Numbered from the stretch's first letter, positions 1-9,160 are shown. The stretch: DNA of 27,007 bases from Phocaeicola_A sp963624095 (GCA_963624095.1 CAVFNZ010000021.1:1-27007), one strand, 5' to 3'. The notes: generated by a model not told the origin, from the sequence alone. Made by a program: numbers and translations.

Positions 1-17
1 TTAGTCTTTCCGAGCCG

Positions 18-1427
18 TTACTTGACCTTCTTTCCGTTAATCGTCAGGTTGTTGTAGTAAACGTCCTTGGCACCGACCACGGAGTTGCCCGGGTCTTTCT
101 CCACATTGTTGAAGCTGCAGTTGCTCACATGGATGTTCTCCACGTTGTAGCGGTCGTCATAGCCGGTAATCAGCACGCCGTAGCGGCTCTTCTGGCTCGT
201 CACATTGTCCAGGAAGACATTGCGCACGAAGGGCGGGAAGCTGCGGTCGCACTGCTCGCGGCTCTCGTACACGAGGTTTATCTTGAGCACCGCCTCGCGG
301 CACTGTCCCACTTCGATGTTGCGCACATAGATGTTCTCGATGACACCGCCGCGGCAGTTGTTCGTCTTGATGCGGATGACACGGTCCAGGTTGGGACTGT
401 CCATCTTGCAGTTCTCCACGAAGAGGTTGCGGAATCCGCCGGCTATCTCGCTGCCTATCACCACGCCGCCGTGGCCGTCCTTCATCGTGCAGTTGCGCAC
501 GATGATGTTCTCGCTGGGAACGTTCCATTTGCGTCCGTCCGCGTTGCGTCCGCTCTTGATGGCGATGCAGTCGTCGCCCGTCTCAAAGAGACAGTTCTCG
601 ATGAGGACGTTCTTGCACGACTCGGGGTCACAGCCGTCGCCGTTGGGTCCGTGGTTGATGACCTTCACGTCGCGTACCGTGAGGTTCTCGCAAAAGAGCG
701 GATGGATGCACCAAAAGGGTGAGTTGCGCAATGTGATGCCCTCCAAAAGTATGGTGTTGCAGCGGTTGAAGTTCACCATCTGGGGACGGAGACCGTCTTC
801 GATGGTCATCTGCCGTTTGTCCATCGGTGCGAAGGTCTCGGCGTAGGCCAGCAGTTTGGCACGGCCACCGTTGCGTTGGGCTATCATACCCTCCTTCCAG
901 CCAAAGCGTTTGGAGTCGCCGCACATGGGCCACCACGTCTCGTTGCTGCCTTGTGCGTCGATGGTCCCTTCGCCGGTGATGGCGAAGTTGCTCTCGCCGT
1001 AGGCATAGATGAGCGGATGCAGGTTGTAGCAGTCCACACCTTCCCAACGGGTCAGCACGGTAGGGGTATAGAGGTGGAGGTCGAAGACGAACTTCAGTTC
1101 AGCCTCCTTCTCCAGGTGAAGGTTCACGTTGCTCTTCATCGTGAGAGGTCCGCAGTAGTAGACACCGGCCGGCACCACTACCGTGCCGCCGCCATGCGTG
1201 CTGCAGGTGGTAATCGCCAGGTTGATGGCGTCGTGGCAGAGTTGCTCCTCGCCTTGCCATCCGGCCTTGGCCCCGAAGTCGAGGATGTTGTATACGTTGT
1301 CGCGGAAAGAGGGAGTTTGGATGCTCTCCTCTATCGCCTTACATTGTTTCCACACGTCAGCGGTGTTTTGTGCCATGACGGAAAGCAGGGCGCAGAAGGC
1401 GCTGATGAGACAGATTGTTCGTTTCAT
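18..1427 (-). CDS. Glycoside hydrolase family 28 (polygalacturonase-like), secreted
   Basis: 469 residues. A hydrophobic N-terminus ending near Ala19-Gln20 looks like a Sec signal peptide, so the enzyme should act in the periplasm or outside the cell. GH28 enzymes are inverting hydrolases of galacturonans and related pectic glycosides. The family motifs appear in order: NGD at 262-264 followed by GCDP (a variant of the usual NTD), the Asp pair at 285-286, GHG at 318-320 and RIK at 352-354, so the catalytic and substrate-binding residues look intact. Repeated segments with N/C/V patterns (about 225-430) fit the right-handed beta-helix. It has its own promoter directly behind the terminator of the DUF6850 operon. 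No SusCD pair or other carbohydrate enzyme is visible beside it; the downstream side lies outside the window. The family is clear; the exact substrate (homogalacturonan, rhamnogalacturonan or other) is not. Confidence 0.9.
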   Translation of the reverse strand: MKRTICLISAFCALLSVMAQNTADVWKQCKAIEESIQTPSFRDNVYNILDFGAKAGWQGEEQLCHDAINLAITTCSTHGGGTVVVPAGVYYCGPLTMKSNVNLHLEKEAELKFVFDLHLYTPTVLTRWEGVDCYNLHPLIYAYGESNFAITGEGTIDAQGSNETWWPMCGDSKRFGWKEGMIAQRNGGRAKLLAYAETFAPMDKRQMTIEDGLRPQMVNFNRCNTILLEGITLRNSPFWCIHPLFCENLTVRDVKVINHGPNGDGCDPESCKNVLIENCLFETGDDCIAIKSGRNADGRKWNVPSENIIVRNCTMKDGHGGVVIGSEIAGGFRNLFVENCKMDSPNLDRVIRIKTNNCRGGVIENIYVRNIEVGQCREAVLKINLVYESREQCDRSFPPFVRNVFLDNVTSQKSRYGVLITGYDDRYNVENIHVSNCSFNNVEKDPGNSVVGAKDVYYNNLTINGKKVK

Positions 1428-1464
1428 GATAGCGTTCGGTTTATAATTAATTAAAGTTACCGGG

Positions 1465-1472
1465 CAAAGATA
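1465..1472 (-). promoter_or_regulatory. -7 element (TATCTTTG) for the GH28 gene
   Basis: TATCTTTG on the minus strand matches the Bacteroides -7 consensus TAnnTTTG and lies 37 bases before the GH28 start codon. It comes immediately after the T-run of the upstream terminator. No convincing -33 TTTG is visible. Confidence 0.55.
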
Positions 1473-1476
1473 ACAT

Positions 1477-1522
1477 AAAAAAACATATTTCCCTAACCGG
1501 AACTTCCAATTAGGGAAATATG
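1477..1522 (-). terminator. Intrinsic terminator of the TonB receptor/DUF4876/DUF6850 operon
   Basis: A perfect 13-bp inverted repeat (1484-1496 with 1510-1522) with a 13-base loop is followed on the minus strand by seven T residues (1483-1477). It begins 35 bases after the DUF6850 stop codon, so it should end that transcript just before the GH28 promoter. Confidence 0.85.
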
Positions 1523-1557
1523 TACTTATTTCTTAATAAAAACTACAAATCAACCGC

Positions 1558-3081
1558 TTAGAGTGAGACGCCCACGCTCAGCCACAGCTGATGGTTGTCT
1601 TCGTCCATGCCGTCATAGAATCCTTGTCGCCAACCCAGTTCAGCGGTAAGGGCCAACGAGGGTTTCAGCGGATGCAGCCAACGGAGGGAAGCTCCGTAGA
1701 GGGAGCAGCCCGCACTCTGCATCCGGTAGTTTTGCAGAAGCATCACCTTAGCGTAGTTGACCACAGCCGTACCGGCTTGCAGGTCTGCGTCCATCTTCAT
1801 CTGACGGACACCCCACACACGACCTTCCACCACGTCGTTCTTAACGCGGAGGGCGGAGTTCAACGCCAAGTGTACATCCACATGACTGTATTCCATGTAC
1901 TTGTCGAGCGACGAGTAGCTGTCCTTGCGGTGACGATAGTCCACGCCGGGGACTACGCTCCAACGCCAACCGGCGGTCTGTTGCCGTTCGTAGAAGAGGG
2001 AGAGCCCGGCTTGTTGACGGTTGCTCTCGAAAGCGTCCACGGAGGAGAGTAGCGGATAGAGGTTGCTGGCGGCATCGCCGAAGATGTTCTCCCTACCCGT
2101 GCGGTCCTTGCAGGCGGCTTCCACCTTGATGCCGTAGGCAGCCTGTCGGCAGCCGTGTTTCCAGGTCAGTTCGCCCCCATACTCCAAGGTGCTCGCCTCG
2201 TTCAGCTTGATGTTACCCACGTCGGGGAGTTTCTTCATGAGCGAAGCGGAGCGGAAGTAAGCCGCACCCGAGATGCCGTTTCCGCTTAGCGGCAGCAACG
2301 AAAGGGTGGCCCCGTAAGTCATGCCTTCGTAGCTGTAATTGTTGCGCGCCCCGTCGAAGCGGGTATAGCTGGTGCCCAAGCCGGTAAGCTGATAGGTCTT
2401 GGTCGTACCCGTTTCATTGTAATAGGCGATGTTTCCGTTCTGCTTGTAGCGGTGAACCTCCCCGGAGAGACCCAAGGCATAGCTGCGCAACGCATAGGTC
2501 GCGCCGATGCGGAAGTCGAGGTCGGCAGTGATGTTACGCGGTCGCGGGTCGACATCACGATACTCCAGCAACGCCTTGTACCTGAAACTCAAGCCGTATG
2601 TCCAACGTCCCGCGCGCTGCGCATAGCCTCCGTGGAAGAAGTAGGTCTCAGACTTCATGTCGCCGCACAGGCTGTCGGCCACCACATAGGGATAGATTTG
2701 CTCGTAGTCGGAGGTCTCGTTCCATTTCACGCGGGTACGCGTGCCGTTGCGGTAGTATGCCTCGCCCCACACCCTTGAGTTCTCGGTCAGGCGCACATAG
2801 GAGTCCGCCGTGACCCGGAAGCCTCTCCATCCGTCGCCCTCTTCGGCCACCAAAGGAGTGCTCTCCTTTTGGTTGTCCAAGGAGACGAAGAGGTTGGAGA
2901 GCGATGTCTGATGACGGAAGTAGTTCATCGCCGGATTCTCATAGGGAAGGGCAACAAAATTCTCCGCCAACGCAGTGTGTTGGAGCGTACGCACGGACAG
3001 AGAGGTTGTGTCCGCCCCCTGTGCGAGGGAGGACACAACCATCAGGAATAGTACTTGAATCGTTATCAGTCGTTGTTTCAT
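1558..3081 (-). CDS. DUF6850-type outer membrane beta-barrel protein
   Basis: 507 residues with a signal peptide ending around Ala20-Gln21. The rest alternates aromatic and polar residues in strand-length blocks and ends in a Leu-Trp-Leu-Ser-Val-Gly-Val-Ser-Leu stretch, typical of an outer-membrane beta-barrel terminal strand. I recognise it as resembling the DUF6850 family of Bacteroidales, whose function is unknown to me. It is the last gene of an operon with the DUF4876 lipoprotein (33-base gap) and the TonB-dependent receptor, so it probably helps in recognition or passage of the same ligand at the outer membrane. This role is inferred from position only. It could also be a porin-like accessory barrel. 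Confidence 0.75.
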   Translation of the reverse strand: MKQRLITIQVLFLMVVSSLAQGADTTSLSVRTLQHTALAENFVALPYENPAMNYFRHQTSLSNLFVSLDNQKESTPLVAEEGDGWRGFRVTADSYVRLTENSRVWGEAYYRNGTRTRVKWNETSDYEQIYPYVVADSLCGDMKSETYFFHGGYAQRAGRWTYGLSFRYKALLEYRDVDPRPRNITADLDFRIGATYALRSYALGLSGEVHRYKQNGNIAYYNETGTTKTYQLTGLGTSYTRFDGARNNYSYEGMTYGATLSLLPLSGNGISGAAYFRSASLMKKLPDVGNIKLNEASTLEYGGELTWKHGCRQAAYGIKVEAACKDRTGRENIFGDAASNLYPLLSSVDAFESNRQQAGLSLFYERQQTAGWRWSVVPGVDYRHRKDSYSSLDKYMEYSHVDVHLALNSALRVKNDVVEGRVWGVRQMKMDADLQAGTAVVNYAKVMLLQNYRMQSAGCSLYGASLRWLHPLKPSLALTAELGWRQGFYDGMDEDNHQLWLSVGVSL

Positions 3082-3114
3082 GCGTCAGTGTCGCAAAGTC
3101 GACCAATCGGTCTG

Positions 3115-4425
3115 TTAATCGTGAAATTTGTAATAGGGGTCGGCCGACACTGCCTCGAAGTCGAGCGAAGAGTCGTTGCTGTCCTGCAACTTCTTGCCGG
3201 CTGCTACACGGCGACGGACGGACTTGCCGTAACGGCTCTCGTCCTTCGGGGTATCAGTTACATGGGTATAGCCTTTATCCAATGCCGGAGTGGTCACTAA
3301 CCACTGATACTCCGAAAACGGTGAGCAGTTCACTGCATCGATAATCCAACTGTTGGGCATAGTCCAACACTTGCCCGTAAGGTCATACGTTTTGCCGTTG
3401 TATGTGTTTGTAAACTTATAGGCATAGTTGATGTAGTTGGTCGAATCCGCCATGAAAGCCTCTGCGGTGGCATACTGAGAGTCATCTATACGCAACAGGA
3501 CATACGCGCAGTTTCCTTGGGTCGACAAACGGGTGATGGTCCTTGAATAGGAATAAACCTTTTCCATATTAGGCACCGCAGGGTTGTCCAAATCAAGGAA
3601 ATTCGGATTGGTAGACTCGTCATACCACTCGAAATCCGCCTTGCTCAAATCGTACGACGTGCTGTTGCTGGTTGTATGATCCACTGCGCAGTCGGCCAGG
3701 AGGATGGATTCGCCCGGAGCGACATAAAGATTGGTTCCCACCGGGATGCGGTACATGAAGCGGAAAGCGAAGCGTTCGTTCATGAAGTTGGGATTCATCT
3801 CGTCCCTTTTTGAATTCGTCAACAGGTCAGATTCCGCGATAGCCAGCCCGTCGGCAAGCAGTGTGTCGTTGGAGTTGTTGTATACGCGGAGGTAGGTGTC
3901 ATAGCTGTATTGTTTACCCTCCGGGGTCGCCGTGCCGGCAAAGAAGATTTCGGCAATCACGAAGTCGCCGCTTGCGTCTTCGCTCTCAGCTTCCGGCGAA
4001 TAGACGAAAGAGTTGTCGGCCTGCACCGGTACGCTGGCGGTCTCCTCGGTCAGGGTAACAGCCTCTTGGTACGAGCGAAGTCCGGTGGAGGTGCGCTCGC
4101 CGTTGTTGTCATAAGAGATGGTACCGTTCATGGTGATGTTGTAGAAACCTTCGGGAACGGTAATCTCCACGGTCACGGATTCCGTGTAAGCCGTCTCGTC
4201 GGCCTTGGTATCCTTCGCTGAATAGGCCACGGACTCAACACCCGTGTTCACGTTCTTCACGATTACCTCGTTCAGAGCCACGTCCGGATTCTTGTCCGTC
4301 AGGTAGTCGGGGGCTTTCAGGGTTACGGATGTCGTTACCTTCTTCACGTCGTTGTCCTCACAAGCGACGAAACTAATACCTGCCATCAAAAGGCAGCATG
4401 CTGAAAACAATGTTCTTAATTTCAT
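3115..4425 (-). CDS. DUF4876 family lipoprotein
   Basis: 436 residues. The N-terminus carries a lipoprotein signal peptide with lipobox SFVAC (Cys22), followed by acidic residues (EDND), the type of +2 region linked with surface export of lipoproteins in Bacteroidetes. The next part (about 30-140) looks like a beta-sandwich domain with repeated Thr/Val strands; the remainder is rich in Asn, Tyr and Asp. It resembles the DUF4876 family. It sits between the TonB receptor (19 bases upstream) and the DUF6850 barrel, a place often taken by a surface ligand-binding lipoprotein in receptor operons. There is no similarity to SusD (no TPR helices), so the system is not a classic glycan Sus system. The ligand cannot be read from sequence. 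Confidence 0.75.
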   Translation of the reverse strand: MKLRTLFSACCLLMAGISFVACEDNDVKKVTTSVTLKAPDYLTDKNPDVALNEVIVKNVNTGVESVAYSAKDTKADETAYTESVTVEITVPEGFYNITMNGTISYDNNGERTSTGLRSYQEAVTLTEETASVPVQADNSFVYSPEAESEDASGDFVIAEIFFAGTATPEGKQYSYDTYLRVYNNSNDTLLADGLAIAESDLLTNSKRDEMNPNFMNERFAFRFMYRIPVGTNLYVAPGESILLADCAVDHTTSNSTSYDLSKADFEWYDESTNPNFLDLDNPAVPNMEKVYSYSRTITRLSTQGNCAYVLLRIDDSQYATAEAFMADSTNYINYAYKFTNTYNGKTYDLTGKCWTMPNSWIIDAVNCSPFSEYQWLVTTPALDKGYTHVTDTPKDESRYGKSVRRRVAAGKKLQDSNDSSLDFEAVSADPYYKFHD

Positions 4426-4444
4426 ACGTCGTTTTTGTTTTATA

Positions 4445-7219
4445 TTAAAGTTTGATATTCATTTCCATTCCGAAATAGGGGCTGGCCGCCGTGCGGCGCA
4501 CCTCCACGCCATTACGCGTATAGTCGGGGACGTAGTCCACCAAGCGGTCGATGAAGAGCGACATGCCGATGTTCTTGGTAAACTCCTTCGTCACCTTGAA
4601 GTTGAGATAGGCGTAGAAAGGGGTACGAGTCTTCGTGCCACCTACACGCGATTCCCTTACCAAGTAGCGTTTATAGATGTCGTTCTTGTCCGCTTCGGTA
4701 AACGTTTTCAGTTCACCGGTCGTGTCCATATAGGCGATGGGCGTACCGTCGGTGTCTTTATTCTGCGACATGGCGTACCACTGACACTCGGCCGTGACGC
4801 TGAACTTCAGTCCCAACTTGGGCAGACTGGTGTCTATGATGAAGTTGGTATTGAAGTACTCGCGCAGGTAGTCGTCAACTTGATTGTACACGCCGACGTA
4901 AAGGTCGCTCACCGCTACGTTACCCACCATATTGGAGACGCTATAGTATTGCGGCAGGCTGTTTTGGTAGATGGTGCGGAACCAGGCGCCGTTCACCGTA
5001 AAGCGGGTGTTGATGCCTTTGAAACGTTCGGTGGCGAGTTGGAACTCGATACCTTGTTTCAGCGTACGGCTACCGTTACAGGTTTTGCTGTGTCCATCCA
5101 ACTTGGTTTTCTCCTCATACCGGATAGTCTCCAGTGAAGGAGGCCCGGTGAGGGTGCTCGCGTCAATCGAGCTTTCATCATAGTCTTTATAGGTATAGGG
5201 CAGGTATTCGCTCACCGAGCGGAATCCATTCTTCATATCCTCACGGAAGTAGGTGAGGGAGAAGGTGTTCTGATGGTAGTCGAAGCCCAGACGCACCTCC
5301 CACTTCAGGTTCTTGGCGGGTTTGATGTCGTAGTTCGTCGGGTCTATGATGTACGAGACGAGGTTCACCCGGCGATACTCCTTATTTATATGGTAGTAGC
5401 TCAGCTGGGCGATGTCATGGTAGAGCGTCTCGGGATAGAGCATATCCAAGGTGGGCATCTTGGTGAGATAGCCCATGCCGGCGGTCAGGTCGATGTTCAG
5501 CTTGTCGCCTCCGAGGGTGATGGCCGGCAGTTTCCATTGCGCGTTCACGCGCGGGTCGAAGTAGTACTTGCCATCCATGGCGTAGCGACTGTCGAGGTTG
5601 AGCAGCGAGTTGGCACTTACGCCCACCTGCAGTTCAAACCGGTGTTTGCCCCACGAGGCTTGCATGCGGTCCTCCACGAAGAGGGAAATCTTCTCGGAAG
5701 CGGGGATGTCGCAGTAGCGACGGGGACGGGTGGAGTGATAGGTGGGGTCGAGCGGACGGGTGATGTCATACACCTGACCCTCGCCGTAGTTCTTGGCGTA
5801 GTTCCACTTGCCGCCTACCAACAGCTTGTGGTAGAGGAAGCCGGTCCGCTGCTCGAAGTGCGCGTTCAGCGAAGCGTACAGGTTCAGCGGCTTGCCGTCC
5901 ACCGTCAGGTAGGCCATATATTTATAAGGTAGAATCTCCGCGTCGTACTCCTCGCCATCGTATTGGGTGATGTGCGTGGGGGCGATGCGGTCACGGTCGA
6001 GCACGGTGAGGCGCGACCGTTTGATTTTGTCCCACGACATGTTGGCGGAGAGGTTCAGGTCGATGCCCCGGAAGAAGCCTTCCTTCACGGGGGTTATCGT
6101 GAACAGGTTCGTCAACGCCAGCGAATGGTTGTTCGACTTGTAGCTGTTCTGCACGCCTATATCCGGGTCGGTCTTCGCCCCGTCGATATTGGCGTTGTAG
6201 GAGGCCGTCGCGTTCCAACGGATGAGGTATGCCGAGGGATACCAGCGTTTGGAGGTACGGACAGAGGTGTTGATGCGTTTGTAGTTCTCGTTGCGGTCGC
6301 GCGGGTCAGCCTTGGAGTCCATGTAGCTGAGGTCGGCGTTGAGCACGAAGTTCTGTTTCTCCCACTCCACTCCTTTCCCGGCGGCGAAGAGCTTGCCGTA
6401 CTGGTCCGCCTTGAAGCGGGCCTCCAACGGTGAAGCGGAGAGTTTGCGCTTTATCAGTACCAGACCGCTGGTCAAGTCGCTGTATTGCACGGATGGAATA
6501 CCGCGGACTATCTCCACGCTCTCGATGTTGTCGGTGGAGATCTGGCGCATATCCACGCCGGCGTTCACGGAGCTGCGGTCGCTGAAGTCGGAGATGTCCG
6601 CCGTGATGGCCTGCAGGTTGGCATCCACGTTGAGGGGCGTGCCGTCGATGATGAACTGCGTGCCGAGCGAACCCGTGTCATAGTTGGAACTGGAGATGCC
6701 CGCCTCGCGCAGGGTGATGATGTTCGCCCGGTTCATCACCGGATTGCTGGTGGAACCGCCGGGGAGCAGTGCCAGCAGGTCGGTGAAACTGGTCGGTTGC
6801 AGATGTTCCATCGCCGTGCGGTCGATGCGCGAGGCACTGGTGATGTCTCTCGACTCGGAGGCCGTCACCACCACCTCATGGAGGTTCTCCTCCAGAGGTT
6901 TCAGGTAGAGGGAGAGAAAGAGGTTCTTCTTGAGGGAGACCCGACGGGTAAGCGACTGATAACCCACATAGCTGACGGTGAGCGTAGCCTCATCCTTGCC
7001 GAGAGAGACGTTGCGCAGGTCGAACCTGCCCTTCTCGTCAGAGGCCGTTCCCGCCATCTTGCCATTGTCCGCCTTCACTTGTATGGTGGCGAAAGGCAGC
7101 GGCTGGCGGGTCTGTTCGTCGCAAACGATGCCCGAGACGCTGACTGAAAGAGATTGGGCCGCGCCATTCGTCGCGAATATCAGCAACCCGACAAACCAAT
7201 ATACTATGTTTCGTATCAT
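4445..7219 (-). CDS. TonB-dependent outer membrane receptor
   Basis: 924 residues. A signal peptide (to about Ala21-Gln22) is followed by a carboxypeptidase-regulatory-like beta-sandwich (about 28-115, with GIVCDEQTRQPLPFATI), then a plug domain (about 125-235, with the 'SVEIVRGIPSVQYSDLTSG' pattern typical of plug ends) and a 22-strand barrel ending in an amphipathic strand that terminates with aromatic and Leu residues. TonB/ExbBD energy would drive uptake of a ligand across the outer membrane. The length is near that of ordinary siderophore- or cofactor-type receptors and shorter than SusC proteins, and no SusD is present. It is first in an operon with the DUF4876 lipoprotein and the DUF6850 barrel. 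A -7 element lies 26 bases upstream and a motif shared with the ABC promoter lies further upstream, which suggests common control. The substrate is unknown. Confidence 0.9.
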   Translation of the reverse strand: MIRNIVYWFVGLLIFATNGAAQSLSVSVSGIVCDEQTRQPLPFATIQVKADNGKMAGTASDEKGRFDLRNVSLGKDEATLTVSYVGYQSLTRRVSLKKNLFLSLYLKPLEENLHEVVVTASESRDITSASRIDRTAMEHLQPTSFTDLLALLPGGSTSNPVMNRANIITLREAGISSSNYDTGSLGTQFIIDGTPLNVDANLQAITADISDFSDRSSVNAGVDMRQISTDNIESVEIVRGIPSVQYSDLTSGLVLIKRKLSASPLEARFKADQYGKLFAAGKGVEWEKQNFVLNADLSYMDSKADPRDRNENYKRINTSVRTSKRWYPSAYLIRWNATASYNANIDGAKTDPDIGVQNSYKSNNHSLALTNLFTITPVKEGFFRGIDLNLSANMSWDKIKRSRLTVLDRDRIAPTHITQYDGEEYDAEILPYKYMAYLTVDGKPLNLYASLNAHFEQRTGFLYHKLLVGGKWNYAKNYGEGQVYDITRPLDPTYHSTRPRRYCDIPASEKISLFVEDRMQASWGKHRFELQVGVSANSLLNLDSRYAMDGKYYFDPRVNAQWKLPAITLGGDKLNIDLTAGMGYLTKMPTLDMLYPETLYHDIAQLSYYHINKEYRRVNLVSYIIDPTNYDIKPAKNLKWEVRLGFDYHQNTFSLTYFREDMKNGFRSVSEYLPYTYKDYDESSIDASTLTGPPSLETIRYEEKTKLDGHSKTCNGSRTLKQGIEFQLATERFKGINTRFTVNGAWFRTIYQNSLPQYYSVSNMVGNVAVSDLYVGVYNQVDDYLREYFNTNFIIDTSLPKLGLKFSVTAECQWYAMSQNKDTDGTPIAYMDTTGELKTFTEADKNDIYKRYLVRESRVGGTKTRTPFYAYLNFKVTKEFTKNIGMSLFIDRLVDYVPDYTRNGVEVRRTAASPYFGMEMNIKL

Positions 7220-7245
7220 ATCTTGACTGTTCAGTTTTAGGCCTA

Positions 7246-7253
7246 CAAAAGTA
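7246..7253 (-). promoter_or_regulatory. -7 element (TACTTTTG) for the TonB receptor operon
   Basis: TACTTTTG on the minus strand fits TAnnTTTG, 26 bases before the receptor start. ATTG at 7277-7274 sits 20 bases further upstream and could act as a weak -33 element. Confidence 0.5.
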
Positions 7254-7281
7254 TTTTGTTTGCAAAAACCCTACAATCGTC

Positions 7282-7295
7282 ATATATTGGTATTT
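7282..7295 (-). promoter_or_regulatory. Putative operator half shared with the ABC operon promoter
   Basis: AAATACCAATATAT on the minus strand, just upstream of the expected -33 region of the receptor promoter. The identical 14 bases occur on the plus strand at 10143-10156 within the palindrome over the ABC promoter. Here the second half-site is poorly conserved, but the motif is enclosed by CCCTAC/GTAGGG inverted repeats (7269-7274 and 7298-7303). Confidence 0.45.
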
Positions 7296-7375
7296 CCGTA
7301 GGGTCGCTTTACCTACGAATAAGTATTCTACGGCATAAAAGCGGCCTAAACGCCCCAAACGGCAGGCTACACATA

Positions 7376-7415
7376 GCAAAACGGTGGTCGAAACGCTTTG
7401 TTTTCAAACCACCGT
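7376..7415 (-). terminator. Probable terminator of the ABC/DUF4857 operon
   Basis: An 8-bp inverted repeat (ACGGTGGT/ACCACCGT; 7381-7388 and 7408-7415) begins 10 bases after the DUF4857 stop codon. On the minus strand it runs into a short T tract (four T including the stem end), so it is a modest intrinsic terminator that separates the two operons. Confidence 0.5.
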
Positions 7416-7425
7416 CCGTATAAGA

Positions 7426-8463
7426 TTAGAAGAAGCGAGGCTTCACGAACTTGTCCTTGTACGATGTGAAGGAGAGGATGGAGAACGAGGAGCTGTCGTC
7501 CTCCACAACCTTCTTGCGGATCAGCGAGAAGTCCGTGGCTGACAAGGCGTAGTAACAGATTTCCTTGTCTGTCGTGACGCGCACGGTCCAGTCAAACATA
7601 TTGCCGAATATCAGCAGTCCGTCCTTCTCGGGGTCGTACGACTCCACGCCGGTCTTTATCACCTCGTAACTCTTGTTGAGCAACACGTAGAAGCGGTTGT
7701 CCGCATCGGTGAGGTAGCCCAAGGTCTCGCGGTTGGTAAACTCCGTGACGAACAGGTGTTTCAGTTTCAGTCCCTCGGGCAGCTCGATGGAACGCACATA
7801 GGGACGGCCTTTCGTCATCTTCACGTGGAAGAGCTTGCCCTCCTTGTCCAGTATCAGGTAGCCCTCGTCATACTCCTTGCGGGCACTGGGGTTGCCGGCA
7901 ATCTCCGTGGCGGGGAAGACGAAACCCTTCTTCCGCAGCATCGAGGTGAAGAGCTCGCTCTTCTGTTCGTCGATGGAGTTGGTCTCCATCTTCACGAACT
8001 CCATGCGCTTGGAGGTGATGCGGAACACGTCGTCGGGCATGGACAGCTCCACACGTTTGGACATGCTCTCCAACAAGGGGTAGAGTCCAATCTTGGGCGC
8101 GTTGAAGTCCTGTGCCGAAGCCCGGAAGTTGAAGTTGTTCACCTGCACCTCACGCGGCGTGACGGCCGTGCCGTTGATGGTGTCCGGGAAACGCTCGTCC
8201 GCCATCAGCTGACGGACATAGAAGAAGGGCAACAGGCTGTCGGTCTGTTCCTGTGTGTAGTCGTTGCCCGACTCGTCCTGACGGATGAACTTGCCTTGGG
8301 CGTCATCGAAACCCATGGCGATGAACTCGCCCCGCAGCGTGCTGTAGATGCAGAAGGCGGACTTTGACGAAGAGGCCGTGAAGAAAGAGTAGCACCAAGG
8401 CAGCTGCCAGAGCAGCAGCAACAGGATGGTGACACCTAAGAATATCTTGCTAAAACGTATCAT
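7426..8463 (-). CDS. DUF4857 family membrane-anchored protein
   Basis: 345 residues. One transmembrane helix lies near the N-terminus (about 8-28); the rest is soluble and probably on the outer face of the inner membrane. The C-terminal half shows repeated short beta units with aromatic and Gly/Asp turns, reminiscent of propeller-like repeats, but this is only an impression. It resembles the DUF4857 family. It is the third gene of an ABC operon, 28 bases after the permease gene, and ends at a terminator. A periplasmic accessory or sensor subunit of the ABC system is the natural inference. No catalytic motif is visible. It is immediately upstream of the promoter for the TonB receptor operon. 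Confidence 0.7.
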   Translation of the reverse strand: MIRFSKIFLGVTILLLLLWQLPWCYSFFTASSSKSAFCIYSTLRGEFIAMGFDDAQGKFIRQDESGNDYTQEQTDSLLPFFYVRQLMADERFPDTINGTAVTPREVQVNNFNFRASAQDFNAPKIGLYPLLESMSKRVELSMPDDVFRITSKRMEFVKMETNSIDEQKSELFTSMLRKKGFVFPATEIAGNPSARKEYDEGYLILDKEGKLFHVKMTKGRPYVRSIELPEGLKLKHLFVTEFTNRETLGYLTDADNRFYVLLNKSYEVIKTGVESYDPEKDGLLIFGNMFDWTVRVTTDKEICYYALSATDFSLIRKKVVEDDSSSFSILSFTSYKDKFVKPRFF

Positions 8464-8491
8464 TGTTCTGTGTTTTATTGTTTGTTATCCG

Positions 8492-9160
8492 TTAATCTTG
8501 TTTGCCAATCTTGAAGCGGTTGATGGAGAGCCACGAGAAGCTGACGGTCAGCAACGTGTAGAGCACCAGCCAGGGAAGGAATCCGTTGTAGGCTTCGGGC
8601 AGGGTGGAGAGGAGGAAGACCCGCAGAATCAGCAACGACACCACCGCGTTGAGCACCCGGCGTTTCCATGTCGGCTCCAGGCAAATCCACGCTACCAACA
8701 GATAGGCTTCGACGCCTGCCAGGTACCAGGGGAGAGCGGTAAGCAACACCCGGCTATAGAGCTCCGGGGCAAGGATTCCTTGCAGATAGGCGAACATCAG
8801 GATGAAATTGGTGGCAAAGCAGAGGCAGAGTGCCACGATGCCATAGAGCAGCATGAAGTTGACCATCTTCAGTTGCGGGTAGGGCAAATGTAGCGTCAGC
8901 TTCAGGCACTTGTGGTACATCTCGGGCACAAACTGCACCACGGCGAAGAGGATACCCACCAAGAGGGGTACATACTGGAGCAGCTCGATGAAAGTGGTGT
9001 CTTTCATCAGCATGATTTCCCACACGTGGTCCACACCCTTCAGGTTGACCACCTTGTTGACGCGCAGCATGGCGTATCCGGCAAAGCCTAAGGTCGCCAC
9101 CAAGGCCAAGAGCGAGTACCACCGCGTCTTGATCCATTCCTTATAAAATATAGCGTTCAT
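8492..9160 (-). CDS. ABC transporter permease (ABC-2-like)
   Basis: 222 residues with about six hydrophobic helices (approximately 15-33, 58-78, 100-125, 135-160, 168-186, 195-212). The N-terminal 'YKEWIKTRW' segment before the first helix is the usual opening of ABC-2-type permeases of the YtrC/YtrD or CcmB-like sort. It follows the ATPase gene by 20 bases and precedes the DUF4857 gene, so ATPase, permease and DUF4857 form one inner-membrane complex by inference. The subunit is short, so it should dimerise. ABC-2 systems mostly export or act on membrane-bound substrates rather than import, and no periplasmic binding protein is present. Confidence 0.75.
   Translation of the reverse strand: MNAIFYKEWIKTRWYSLLALVATLGFAGYAMLRVNKVVNLKGVDHVWEIMLMKDTTFIELLQYVPLLVGILFAVVQFVPEMYHKCLKLTLHLPYPQLKMVNFMLLYGIVALCLCFATNFILMFAYLQGILAPELYSRVLLTALPWYLAGVEAYLLVAWICLEPTWKRRVLNAVVSLLILRVFLLSTLPEAYNGFLPWLVLYTLLTVSFSWLSINRFKIGKQD

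Noticed and set aside
129..722. Long open frames opposite the GH28 gene, and likewise opposite the TonB receptor, the TPR, EnvC-like and dut genes.
   Set aside because: They lie antisense to genes with clear domain motifs, are poor in normal protein composition (runs of Val, His, Arg) and have no promoter or signal.
7269..7332. Extra CGTAG/CTACG repeats upstream of the TonB receptor as a multi-site operator.
   Set aside because: The copies are short (5 to 6 bases) with uneven spacing; only the 14-base match to the ABC promoter is persuasive.
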